Shown piece by piece: positions 9,196 to 17,320 of a stretch of 50,005 nt of DNA; the stretch's first letter is position 1; every line of letters begins with the position of its first letter. Source of the stretch: Promethearchaeota archaeon (GTDB lineage: Archaea > Asgardarchaeota > Lokiarchaeia > Sigyniarchaeales > SOKP01); contig RDOA01000023.1 in assembly GCA_011364925.1 (NCBI GenBank), positions 1-50,005 of the forward strand, written 5' to 3'. The translations under genes were made by a program, and so were the position numbers. The notes below the pieces were generated by a model, which saw only the letters and a program-made list of their open reading frames with translations, was not told the DNA's origin and did not search any database.

Positions 9196-9951
9196 TCACT
9201 TCCCCTTTCTTCTATTTCTTTTTACATAATCGAGCAAATCTTCAATTACCATCTCCCTACTGTAATCCGGCCATAAATCTGATCGAAATTTAAATTCGGC
9301 GTATGATGCGTCCCACAATAAGAATCCCGATATTCTTGCGCCATCTTCCATTCCTGTTCTTATGATAAAGTCGACTTCAGGAAAGTTTCGAGTGTAAAGG
9401 TGATTTTTTATTATTGTTCGATCTATATCTTCCTCTTTCACTCCACTTTTAATGATTTCTTTCACAGCATCGACGATTTCTTCCTGTCCATCATACATTA
9501 TACATAAATTAATGAAATTTTTATCGTTATCTTTTGTAAATTCGATCAGTTCGTTCACTTTATCTCTTACTACTTTTGGTAACAAATAAACCCTTCCTAT
9601 TACGTTAAAATTAACTTTTTCTTCTTTAACAGTCGCTTCTTTTACTACGGCATCAACTGCGTCTAAAATAATTCCAAAAATATATTTAATCTCCTCTTCA
9701 CTTCTCTTTTTTAAATTCTCGAGCGATAAGGCGTAAATACTTAGATAATGGATACCAGCTTCAAAAAAATCAAACAATCTCTCTTTTAAGTTCCGGTATC
9801 CAATTAGATGGCCTACATTCGCACCAAGCAGATTTTTGCTTGCCCAACGACGGTTAACGGTTAAAAGTGGTGATCACTAATAAATTCCGTCCAAAATTAA
9901 TCCAACATGTTTAGGCAATTTATTCTCTGCTATATCGTTTAATTCATCCAA
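9196..9951 (-). CDS. uppS: cis-Prenyltransferase (UPP synthase/DHDDS family) interrupted by a 30-nt BHB-type intron
   Basis: This enzyme condenses isopentenyl diphosphate onto an allylic diphosphate to make the polyprenyl carrier for glycosylation. The contiguous ORF (9196-9777, TTG) lacks the catalytic N-terminus. That is found upstream in another exon: exon 1 (9951-9885) encodes LPKHVGLILDG and exon 2 (9854-9196) resumes with RRWASKNLLGANVGH. Joining 9885 to 9854 gives D21-G-N-R-R-W, the hallmark motif with catalytic Asp21, and a 241-residue protein of normal family length. Later motifs also fit: SIYALSLENLKKR, IIRTGMEDGARISGFLLW and LWPDYS. The TTG at 9951 is my preferred start; a TATA-like TTTATAAT at about 10017-10010 would place transcription near 9986. 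Reading straight through the insert meets UAG. The alternative, a recent 30-base insertion pseudogene, is less likely given the perfect fold and splice. Confidence 0.85.
9855..9884 (-). other. Putative 30-nt archaeal mRNA intron (bulge-helix-bulge)
   Basis: On the transcribed strand, exon 1 ends GGACGGAA and exon 2 starts ACCGUCG. The 4-bp central helix pairs exon ACGG with intron CCGU. Each side then has a 3-nt bulge (AAU at the 5' site, UAA at the 3' site). The inner stem pairs UUA with UAA, passes two U-U mismatches, then closes AGUG with CACU around the loop AUCAC. Cutting after the second base of each bulge releases exactly 30 nt and restores GAC GGA AAC CGU CGU UGG. The outer helix is weak (GG:CC plus a U-G pair), a relaxed BHB. 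Substrate of the tRNA splicing endonuclease by inference. Confidence 0.8.
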
Positions 9952-10076
9952 ACTGATGTGGCTCTTTTCGAGATTTATGTAAATATTGCAGTTATTTCGA
10001 TTCTTATGATTATAAATGTCGTTAATAGCATATTAGAATTTTGATTTCTACCTCCTTTAGTTGGATTATTGAGACC

Positions 10077-10114
10077 AATCTGAAAAAATCAAACCATGAA
10101 TAAAAATTCAGATT
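10077..10114. repeat. Inverted repeat AATCTGAA / TTCAGATT in the divergent promoter region
   Basis: Two perfect 8-base arms (10077-10084 and 10107-10114) are separated by 22 bases, in the middle of the divergent intergenic region. They could be half-sites of a dimeric regulator controlling the isoprenoid genes, or a leader hairpin. In such AT-rich DNA an 8-bp match can also be chance. Confidence 0.35.
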
Positions 10115-10270
10115 TTTACTTATGGGTAAATGTATTCACACCTTTAATAGTATTAAACATCAACAACTTATGATAGTAGTAATCCAATAGGAATTTTTAA
10201 ATAACCACATACCCTAGTATGTTTAATATTTAATTAGATAACTTTTTGAGTAAAGAAGAATTTACTTATC

Positions 10271-10280
10271 AAATATAAAA
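10271..10280 (+). promoter_or_regulatory. TATA-like element for the mevalonate operon
   Basis: AAATATAAAA lies 71 bases before the HMG-CoA synthase start codon. With the usual archaeal spacing of about 25 bases, transcription would begin near 10300 and leave a leader of about 50 bases. Assigned by eye only. Confidence 0.4.
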
Positions 10281-10351
10281 ACAAGTAATAAAATCTTATC
10301 TACATTGATTTAAGATAATCATTTTGAACAAAACTTCAAAGAGAATAGCGT

Positions 10352-11980
10352 ATGATTGGTAACGAGTATTTGTTTGGTGACATAGGCATTGATAGTGTAG
10401 GATTCCACGCACCAAAGTATTACATTAAGTTGGATGACTTAGCACAAAAGCGAGAGGTCGATCCAGGGAAATTTAGTAAAGGTTTAATGGTCCATGAAAT
10501 GAGAGTCCCAGAAGTTAATGAAGACATCATCTCTCTTGGTTTGAAAGCAGGATATCAAGCTTTAATAAAAGGAGGAATCTCTCCTAAAAGTATCGACGCG
10601 TTATTTGTAGGAACTGAGACTATTACGTACGCTGTAAAGTCTGTATCGAACATTTTCGCCGAGCTTTTGGAGATTTCGCCGAATGCCTTGACAATGGATT
10701 CGTACAATGCGTGTGCTGGAGGTACGCTCGCACTTTTGAACGCCATCGCGTTGATTGAAAAAGAAATTATAAAAAATGCTCTTGTGATTAGTGCCGACAT
10801 ATCGTCCTATCACTTGGGCAGCCCGAGCGAGGCAACCCAAGGTTCGGGAGCGGTAGCTTTGGTTGTTTCAAAAAATCCCAGAATAGCAACATTTAGTGAT
10901 AAATTTGGAAAAATCTCAGGAAATGTTGACGATTTTTTCCGAGCAGCGAATGAAAAACACGCTAAAGCGTTTGGACATTATTCGGTAAAGACATATCTAG
11001 ATTTTCAATTAAAGGCATATGATGATTTAATTAATCAAATTGGAGATTTCCAAGCTGATTATTATACGTTCCATGCACCATTCGCTAAGTTGCCAATTAA
11101 GTGTATGCAAGAGATTATCCAAAAACGCTGGATAAAACATATTAACGAGCTCCCAAAGTTAGAGAAAAATCACATCAGATCTTCAATACTTAAGAAACTT
11201 AATGCTTTCATGCACGATGTGACCGTCTTACCTGAATGGTTATATTTAAAATTAAAGGAGAGAGGCTATTCCTCTGAAGCTCTCGAAGATGTTTCGCATA
11301 AACTCATTGGAAATTTTATAGGAAAAGTGCTTCCCCAATTACGAGTTCCATCCCATTTTGGAAATATGTATAACGCTTCAATTTGGGCTCAGATTATTTA
11401 TATCCTTGAGAATTATGGTCGACCAGACGATACTATTTATTTTGGTTCCTATGGCTCAGGAGCAACATGTATATCAGGATTATTAAAGATAAAGGATACT
11501 TTCAAAAAGGTTGTAGATAAAGGCCCTCAAATTAACGATTTTATCAAGGATAAAGAACTCAAAACGATTCAAGAGTACGAGCAAATTAAGAAAGGCGATT
11601 TCTCGCAAAAGTCATATTTAGGTCAAATTGTTGAGCATGAAAAGAACAATAAGAGGGGGTTTACGCTTCACTTCTGTGACGAAGGGTGTATTCTTCCTAA
11701 CATTAAGGGATTAAATCACTGTCCAAAGGGACATTCTGGGTTCCACGAAAAATTCTTTCCTCTCTATGCAGTATTAAAATCAGAACCTATAGAAAATCCA
11801 AACGAAGATAACCTTAATTATCTTTACAATGGTCTAGTAAGAATTGCGAAAAATGTAAAACCGGGTTCCTGCTTAGAATACGAGATTAGGCGCTTAGTGA
11901 ATAGAAGAGAAACAAACTTTAATGCGATTGGATTATTAAATTGGAGCCCAATGTACTATCCCGTTGAAAATATTTATTAA
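10352..11980 (+). CDS. HMG-CoA synthase, enlarged form with Cys/His-rich C-terminal extension
   Basis: The enzyme joins acetyl-CoA and acetoacetyl-CoA to HMG-CoA, the committed entry to the mevalonate pathway. Catalytic residues are visible: Glu89 in VGTETITYAVKS, Cys121 in YNACAGGT and His241 in TFHAPFAKLP, with GSYGSGATCISGLLKI near the end of the thiolase fold. At 542 residues it is far longer than usual archaeal enzymes (about 350). It has a helical insert at about 255-335 and a C-terminal extension from about 425 carrying CDEGC, HCPKGHSGFH and further strands, possibly a zinc-binding module. Other archaea use a separate DUF35 zinc-ribbon/OB protein next to thiolase and HMG-CoA synthase, and none is present here. 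First gene of the plus-strand isoprenoid cluster; 119 bases follow before the reductase. Confidence 0.9.
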   Translation: MIGNEYLFGDIGIDSVGFHAPKYYIKLDDLAQKREVDPGKFSKGLMVHEMRVPEVNEDIISLGLKAGYQALIKGGISPKSIDALFVGTETITYAVKSVSNIFAELLEISPNALTMDSYNACAGGTLALLNAIALIEKEIIKNALVISADISSYHLGSPSEATQGSGAVALVVSKNPRIATFSDKFGKISGNVDDFFRAANEKHAKAFGHYSVKTYLDFQLKAYDDLINQIGDFQADYYTFHAPFAKLPIKCMQEIIQKRWIKHINELPKLEKNHIRSSILKKLNAFMHDVTVLPEWLYLKLKERGYSSEALEDVSHKLIGNFIGKVLPQLRVPSHFGNMYNASIWAQIIYILENYGRPDDTIYFGSYGSGATCISGLLKIKDTFKKVVDKGPQINDFIKDKELKTIQEYEQIKKGDFSQKSYLGQIVEHEKNNKRGFTLHFCDEGCILPNIKGLNHCPKGHSGFHEKFFPLYAVLKSEPIENPNEDNLNYLYNGLVRIAKNVKPGSCLEYEIRRLVNRRETNFNAIGLLNWSPMYYPVENIY

Positions 11981-12099
11981 ATCTTTAGTTTACACAATAT
12001 AAATTCTCTTTTTACGCTTTTGACTAATTAATTGTAGAACTAATAATTGTTATAAGATGCTACAAATTGAATTAAACTATAAAAGATGCGAGTACTAAG

Positions 12100-13380
12100 A
12101 TGAGTAAATTTTATTCGAATATTTCAGGATTTTATAAATTATCTCTAGAAGAAAGGCAACAACAACTAGCAGAGTTATCAAAGCTAAACATAGAAGAGAC
12201 AAAACTGTTAGAAAACCTAGGGTATTTATCACGTGATCAAATTGATACTTTTATAGAGAATGTTGTAGGAAGCTATCAATTACCGATGGGTGTTGCTCTT
12301 AATTTTAAAGTAAATGGAAAAGACTACATAATTCCTATGGTTATCGAAGAGCCCTCAGTTGTAGCAGCTGCTTCAAACATGGCTAAAGTTGCTAGAAAAT
12401 TAGGCGGATTTCAGTCAGAAGAAGTCAAATCCATTATGATTTCCCAGATTCAGTTAACCAATATTCGCGATATCAACGACGCGAAAGAGAAGTTACAAAG
12501 AAATAAGGACAAAATCCTAGAATTAGCTAACGAGCAAGATCCATACTTAAATAAATTGGGCGGTGGTGCTATTGACTTGGAAATAAGAGAACTCGATACA
12601 AGGAAAGGAAAAATGGTAATCGTTCACCTTTTCGTTGATGTATTAGATGCGATGGGAGCAAACATAGTTAACACGATGGCTGAGGCCATAAGCTCTTACA
12701 TAGAAACTCTGTGTGGGGCAAAGATTTATTTACGCATTGTTTCCAACTTAGCGACCCAAAGACTTGCTAAATGTAAGGCGGTGTTTGATAAAGAATTATT
12801 AGGCGGCGAAGAAATAGTGGAGGGCATTCTAAACGCTTACGAATTTGCACTTGCCGATCCTTATAGAGCAACAACTCATAACAAAGGAATAATGAATGGA
12901 ATTGTTGCCCTTGCATTGGCAACGGGAAATGATACTCGTGCTCTCGAGGCTGGAGCTCACTCATATGCATCCTTAGAGGGTCGATATAAACCATTAACAA
13001 AGTTTGAATTGGATTCTGAAGGAAATTTAGTAGGGGAAATTGAATTACCTCTCGCTTTTGGTATTATAGGAGGGATCACACAATCTCATCCGATGGCGCG
13101 TTTAGCTTTAAAAATCCTTAATGTGGAAAGTGCTAGCGAGCTCTCGCAAATAGCGGCAGCAGTTGGACTCGCTCAAAATGTGGGTGCTTTAAGAGCTTTA
13201 GCTGCGGAGGGCATCCAGAAAGGACACATGACGCTACATTCCCGCAATATTGCAAAATTAGCTGGTGTTCCGGATAATTTAGTAGAAGAAGTAGCGCGAA
13301 AAATAGTAGAAGATCATAAAATAAGAGTAGATTACGCTAAAGAAGTGTTAAAGAAAATAATTAAGAACAAAAAGGTTTAG
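12100..13380 (+). CDS. HMG-CoA reductase, class II type
   Basis: This enzyme reduces HMG-CoA to mevalonate. The 426-residue sequence has class II hallmarks, like the Pseudomonas mevalonii enzyme: an N-terminus rich in ISGFYKLSLEERQQQLAELS, EEPSVVAAASNMAK with the catalytic Glu near 83, DAMGANIVNTMAEA, HNKGIMNGI with the active-site Lys, and GIQKGHMTLHSRNIA with the catalytic His. There is no membrane anchor. Most archaea carry class I; class II is known from bacteria and some archaeal groups such as Archaeoglobales and Thermoplasmatales, so this copy probably has a bacterial-type origin somewhere in its history (inference). The flanking genes are standard archaeal mevalonate genes. Cofactor preference (NADH or NADPH) cannot be read from sequence here. 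Confidence 0.93.
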   Translation: MSKFYSNISGFYKLSLEERQQQLAELSKLNIEETKLLENLGYLSRDQIDTFIENVVGSYQLPMGVALNFKVNGKDYIIPMVIEEPSVVAAASNMAKVARKLGGFQSEEVKSIMISQIQLTNIRDINDAKEKLQRNKDKILELANEQDPYLNKLGGGAIDLEIRELDTRKGKMVIVHLFVDVLDAMGANIVNTMAEAISSYIETLCGAKIYLRIVSNLATQRLAKCKAVFDKELLGGEEIVEGILNAYEFALADPYRATTHNKGIMNGIVALALATGNDTRALEAGAHSYASLEGRYKPLTKFELDSEGNLVGEIELPLAFGIIGGITQSHPMARLALKILNVESASELSQIAAAVGLAQNVGALRALAAEGIQKGHMTLHSRNIAKLAGVPDNLVEEVARKIVEDHKIRVDYAKEVLKKIIKNKKV

Positions 13381-13462
13381 TTTTATAAAAAGTGCTTCAC
13401 AAATGTTTTTAATGAAATTTAATAAAAATGTAAATTCATGGCATAGAAATTAATAATTCGAG

Positions 13463-14779
13463 ATGGGTTTTATGGGATTTAGAGAATATTTAGATGATAT
13501 TGACAATAAAGGATTGTTAAAAAAAGTTGATATTGAAGTTTCGAAGAAACTAGAAATTGCAGGGATTCTTAAGCAGATGGAGCCGACTCCCATAATTTTT
13601 AACAATGCGAAAGAATCTGAATTCCGAGTTGCTGGAAATCTGTTTTGTACGAAAAATGTAATTGCTTCATATTTTAAAGTAGATCCAAATGATCTTATTC
13701 CAATGCTTTCAAATGCAATTTTAAATAGCTCTGAGCCGGAAATTATTAAGAACGCCCCTTGTCAAGAGATAATTGAGCAAAATGTAGATTTAGATAAATT
13801 ACCAATACTATTTCATTGTGAAAAAGACGGTGGGAATTACATTAGTTCTGCCGTAGTTGTTACGAGAGATCCTGATTATGGACAGAATTTGGATTTTCAT
13901 CGAGCTATGCAATTTTCTAAAAGTAAATTTTCTACCCGAATCGTGCGGGGTCGCAATTTTCATACATTTTTAGAGAAAAATGATGAGTTAGATGTTGCTT
14001 TTTGTGTAGGAAACACCCCAAACATAATGATTGCAGCAGCAACTTCAGTTGAGATAGGATTTGATGAATTAATGATTGCGAATGCGTTAGAACCAATAAA
14101 AGTTGTAAAAGCAAATTCTGTTGATTTAATGGTTCCTGCTGAAGCTGAATTTATTTTAGAAGGGCGAGTGTTTAAAGACGAGAAGCACGCCGAAGGGCCT
14201 TTTGTAGACTTAACAGAAACCTACGACACGATACGAGAAGAACCGGTATTTGAAGTCAAGAAAATAACTCATCGAAAGAACGCGATATGGCAAGCATTGT
14301 TACCAGGAGCTTTAGAGCATAAAATACTAATGGGAATGCCGCGAGAACCCACTATTTTCAATAAGGTGAACGAAACGGGTGTTAAATGCTTAGATGTTAA
14401 CGTCAATCCAGGAGGCTGCTCTTGGTTACATGCGATAGTGCAAATTGATAAAAAAACTGAAGAAGATGGGAAAAAAGCTATATATGGAGCGTTTGCAGGG
14501 CACAGCAGTTGCAAGCATATTTTTATCGTAGATAAGGACATCAATATCTACGATCCATTATCTGTCGAATGGGCCATGGCAACTCGATTTCAAGGTGATA
14601 CTCGAATGGTTGTAAAAGAAAAAGAACCGGGAAGTAGCCTGGATCCAAGCGCAGAACCAGGCACAAAAATGACAACTAAGATTGGATTTGATTTAACAAA
14701 ACCTTTAGTTGCGAAAGGTAAAAGTTTTGAAATTGCAGAATTCCCTAAAGTAGATATTAAAAAGTATTTCAATGAATAA
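13463..14779 (+). CDS. UbiD-family trans-anhydromevalonate 5-phosphate decarboxylase
   Basis: A 438-residue UbiD-type decarboxylase, recognised by YISSAVVVTRDPDYGQNL, RIVRGRNFHTFLE, AEGPFVDLTETYD, ALLPGALEHKILMGMPRE and the C-terminal DPSAEPG segment. UbiD enzymes use prenylated FMN made by UbiX, and a UbiX gene lies in the same cluster. Placed directly before the phosphomevalonate dehydratase subunits (12-base gap), it fits the step converting trans-anhydromevalonate 5-phosphate to isopentenyl phosphate in the modified archaeal mevalonate pathway, rather than ubiquinone or aromatic-acid metabolism. The Glu/Arg/Glu catalytic triad is plausible from the Glu-rich motifs but was not aligned. ATG start; a second in-frame ATG follows three codons later. 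Confidence 0.85.
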   Translation: MGFMGFREYLDDIDNKGLLKKVDIEVSKKLEIAGILKQMEPTPIIFNNAKESEFRVAGNLFCTKNVIASYFKVDPNDLIPMLSNAILNSSEPEIIKNAPCQEIIEQNVDLDKLPILFHCEKDGGNYISSAVVVTRDPDYGQNLDFHRAMQFSKSKFSTRIVRGRNFHTFLEKNDELDVAFCVGNTPNIMIAAATSVEIGFDELMIANALEPIKVVKANSVDLMVPAEAEFILEGRVFKDEKHAEGPFVDLTETYDTIREEPVFEVKKITHRKNAIWQALLPGALEHKILMGMPREPTIFNKVNETGVKCLDVNVNPGGCSWLHAIVQIDKKTEEDGKKAIYGAFAGHSSCKHIFIVDKDINIYDPLSVEWAMATRFQGDTRMVVKEKEPGSSLDPSAEPGTKMTTKIGFDLTKPLVAKGKSFEIAEFPKVDIKKYFNE

Positions 14780-14791
14780 AAGTGTTATAAA

Positions 14792-15985
14792 ATGAATCTA
14801 AGTCAAGAAGACCGTGATATGTTGGAAGGAAAGCATGGAAAAGCCGTCCAAAAGTCCATGGAAATCCTAACTACGCTTGGAGAAATTTTTAATGCCGAAG
14901 GTATGATTACTATCCACAGCGTTCAAGTAGCAGGTGTTTCTTATGCAAATCTGGGTGAAGCAGGTTTAGAGTTTCTAAATGAAATGGCCGAAGATGGAAA
15001 GGTTCGCGTATTAACCACTCTAAATCCGGCTGGAATGGATCGTGAAAATTGGAAAGTATTAGGAATAGATGAAGAATTCGCCAAAAACCAAAATCGAGCG
15101 ATAAACGCATTTGCCAAAATGGGTATAATAACCACTTGCTCTTGTACTCCTTATTTAATTGGTAACTCTCCACATTTTGGGCAACATATTGCTTGGGCTG
15201 AAAGCAGTGCTGTTTGTTTTGCTAATTCAGTAATTGGAGCACGTACGAATAGAGAAGGTGGACCAAGCGCATTAGCCGCGGCGCTCACTGGGAAGACACC
15301 AAACTACGGTTATCATCTTGATCAAAATCGTCGTGGTCAGGTATTAGTCAAAGTGAATGTTCCTTTGAAAGGTACTGACGAATTTGGTGTATTGGGAAAA
15401 ATTATTGGGGATAAATTAGTGGCTCTTGGGAAAGTAATACCGTTTATAGTGGGTATACCTTCTGCAACTGTAGAAGAACTCAAATCATTCTGTGCCTCCA
15501 TAGCAACATATGGAGGGGTGGCATTATTTCATATGGAGGGAATTACTCCAGAGTATAACAATTATCCAAAACCGAAGGATATAGAATTTGATGTAAATCA
15601 AAATGATATGGAAAAAGCTCGTACAGAACTTATTGACGATAACCTTGAGATAGATTTCGTTAGTATAGGGTGTCCCCACGCTTCAATTCACGAAATTGCA
15701 ATATTAGCGGATTTATTAAAAGGAAAAAAAGTAAATAAGGAATTTTGGATAACCACTGCTCGCCCGACGAAGAAAATAGCAGACCAAGCTGGATATACCA
15801 AAACAATCGAAGATGCGGGGGCAAAATTTGCAGCAGATACCTGCTGTGTGGTTGCTCCTATAAAGGGACGCTTCAAAGGGATAATGGTAGATTCGGCAAA
15901 AGCGTGTTACTACGGACGAGCTAAAAATAAGTTCAAAGTTAAAATTGGAACGATTGAAGATTGCGTAGCAGAGGCGATAAGATGA
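14792..15985 (+). CDS. Phosphomevalonate dehydratase large subunit (aconitase X type)
   Basis: This 397-residue protein of the AcnX large-subunit/DUF521 family dehydrates mevalonate 5-phosphate to trans-anhydromevalonate 5-phosphate together with the small subunit. Likely iron-sulfur ligands are in TTCSCTPYLIGNSP (Cys116, Cys118), SIGCPHASIHE and ADTCCVVAPI. Other family motifs are ESSAVCFANSVIGARTNREG (substrate region) and KACYYGRAK near the end. The start ATG is 12 bases after the UbiD-type gene, and the stop overlaps the small-subunit start as ATGA, so the subunits are translationally coupled. No mevalonate-5-phosphate kinase or diphosphomevalonate decarboxylase is present, consistent with this route. 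Confidence 0.92.
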   Translation: MNLSQEDRDMLEGKHGKAVQKSMEILTTLGEIFNAEGMITIHSVQVAGVSYANLGEAGLEFLNEMAEDGKVRVLTTLNPAGMDRENWKVLGIDEEFAKNQNRAINAFAKMGIITTCSCTPYLIGNSPHFGQHIAWAESSAVCFANSVIGARTNREGGPSALAAALTGKTPNYGYHLDQNRRGQVLVKVNVPLKGTDEFGVLGKIIGDKLVALGKVIPFIVGIPSATVEELKSFCASIATYGGVALFHMEGITPEYNNYPKPKDIEFDVNQNDMEKARTELIDDNLEIDFVSIGCPHASIHEIAILADLLKGKKVNKEFWITTARPTKKIADQAGYTKTIEDAGAKFAADTCCVVAPIKGRFKGIMVDSAKACYYGRAKNKFKVKIGTIEDCVAEAIR

Positions 15986-16371
15986 AATTAACTGGAAGAA
16001 AAATATATAAAGGAATAGGTGAAGGAGAGGCTATCGTCACTAACGATGGAATCTCATTTTACGGAGGTGTCGATCCAGATACTGGTAAAGTTGTAGAAGT
16101 AGGACACGAACTCGAAGGTCAATCAATCATGGGAAAAGTTTTAGTTTTTCCGACGGGGAAAGGATCTACTGTAGGATCATATACAATGTATAGGATGAAA
16201 AAGAACAATACTGCTCCAGTGGCAATCGTAAATAAAGAAATTGACACAATAATCGCAGTTGGATGCATAATTAGTGAAATTCCTTGCGTCGATAAAATAG
16301 ACATTAACAATATCAAAACTGGACAGCAACTTATCGTAAACGGCTCAGAAGGGACTGTGGAGGTTAAATAG
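15982..16371 (+). CDS. Phosphomevalonate dehydratase small subunit (AcnX small, DUF126)
   Basis: This 129-residue partner of the large subunit corresponds to the aconitase swivel domain. The key motif is PTGKGSTVGSY at 57-67, whose Ser is the conserved active-site residue of the family. The ATG at 15982 is preferred over any upstream codon because it sits in the ATGA overlap with the large-subunit stop, and MKLTGRKIYKGIGEGEA matches the family's N-terminus. The TAG stop is followed immediately by the GTG of mevalonate kinase, so the operon continues without a gap. Confidence 0.92.
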   Translation: MKLTGRKIYKGIGEGEAIVTNDGISFYGGVDPDTGKVVEVGHELEGQSIMGKVLVFPTGKGSTVGSYTMYRMKKNNTAPVAIVNKEIDTIIAVGCIISEIPCVDKIDINNIKTGQQLIVNGSEGTVEVK

Positions 16372-17307
16372 GTGGGAACAGGAAAAGGATACGGTAAGAC
16401 AATCCTATTTGGTGAACACTTTGTTGTGTACGGATTACCTGCTATTGCTTCTGCGTTGAGTTCCTACACTTCAGCAGACCTCCAAATTGAAGATGGGAAA
16501 GGTTGGGAAGTCATTGATAACCGTCCTGCAACTCCAGGCTATAAAGAGAAAAAGTATGACGAAGCGATGCAATCAATTAAAAATGTTATCGAATTCACGA
16601 ACATAGATGTTGGGTGTCAGAAACTTAAAATTACCTTTTCTGGTGATCTAATTGCTGCGAGTGGCGTTGGTGCTTCTGCAGCGCAAGCTACTTCTTTAGC
16701 ACGAGCTATCAACGATACATTTACACTCATGCTTAGCGATGAAAAAATTAATGAAGCCGCTTATGAAGGCGAAAAAGCGTATCATGGAACGCCGTCAGGA
16801 ATTGATAATACAGCCTCTACGTACGGTGGACTCATATGGTTTGAAAAAAACTTAAACGGCGGTAAAAATAAAATAGAAATGGTAAAATCGGGAAATAAGA
16901 TTCCATTAATAATAGCTAATACGGGGATTACAGCCTCCACAGCGGAAGTCGTTGTTGATGTGCGAAAACTTAAAGAAGCTAATCCCTTAAAGTTCGAAAA
17001 GATTTTTAGCGACTATCATAACTTGGCAATAGATGCTAAAATAGCATTGCTTGAGGGGGATATGAAAACTATTGGAAGATTAATGACGGAAAACCACAAA
17101 TTGCTTCAACAAATTACGGTTTCTGCTGAAGTTAACGATAAATTGGTTGATTTAGCTATTAAAAATGGAGCTTTGGGGGCAAAATTAACCGGAACTGGGA
17201 GAGGTGGATTGGTAATTGCGCTTGCCGAATCTGAGGAAATTCAACGAAACATCGCAGATATCATAGAAAAGGAAGGCTTTGAAGTTTGGAAAACAATGAT
17301 AGGATGA
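16372..17307 (+). CDS. mvk: Mevalonate kinase (GHMP kinase family)
   Basis: The enzyme phosphorylates mevalonate to mevalonate 5-phosphate using ATP. The 311 residues carry the three GHMP motifs: GKTILFGEHFVVYGLPAIA (about 8-26), the phosphate-binding SGVGASAAQATSLA (about 101-114) and the C-terminal LTGTGRGGLVIAL. HGTPSGIDNTASTYGG contains the expected catalytic Asp. The start is GTG immediately after the preceding stop. Diphosphomevalonate decarboxylase and phosphomevalonate kinase share the fold, but the GEH and PSGIDN motifs fit mevalonate kinase best. The product feeds the dehydratase encoded just upstream. Confidence 0.92.
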   Translation: MGTGKGYGKTILFGEHFVVYGLPAIASALSSYTSADLQIEDGKGWEVIDNRPATPGYKEKKYDEAMQSIKNVIEFTNIDVGCQKLKITFSGDLIAASGVGASAAQATSLARAINDTFTLMLSDEKINEAAYEGEKAYHGTPSGIDNTASTYGGLIWFEKNLNGGKNKIEMVKSGNKIPLIIANTGITASTAEVVVDVRKLKEANPLKFEKIFSDYHNLAIDAKIALLEGDMKTIGRLMTENHKLLQQITVSAEVNDKLVDLAIKNGALGAKLTGTGRGGLVIALAESEEIQRNIADIIEKEGFEVWKTMIG

Positions 17308-17320
17308 GTGTAGAACAATT

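Larger units (their letters stand above)
9952..10351. promoter_or_regulatory. 400-base divergent promoter region between cis-prenyltransferase and the mevalonate cluster
   Basis: No convincing gene is present. The region holds a leftward TATA-like element (about 10010-10017), an 8-bp inverted repeat at 10077-10114 and a rightward TATA-like AAATATAAAA at 10271-10280. The left part of exon 1's frame stays open up to about 10036 (TAA) but has no ATG or GTG, which is why the TTG at 9951 was chosen. Divergent transcription of polyprenol and mevalonate genes from one region would allow joint control; that is inference. Confidence 0.5.

Noticed and set aside
9855-9891. Reading the UAG in the cis-prenyltransferase frame as pyrrolysine or as a programmed readthrough
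   Set aside because: The UAG is followed at once by UGA in the same frame, and the conserved DGNRRW motif would be broken by ten extra codons. Splicing out 30 bases explains the sequence better.
9975-10031. Short ORF MLLTTF... on the minus strand with an AGGAGG upstream, as the true N-terminus of the cis-prenyltransferase
   Set aside because: It is in a different frame from exon 1, ends at TAA after 18 codons, and the AGGAGG is 18 bases from its ATG, too far for a normal ribosome site. A second intron joining it was not supported by a visible BHB.
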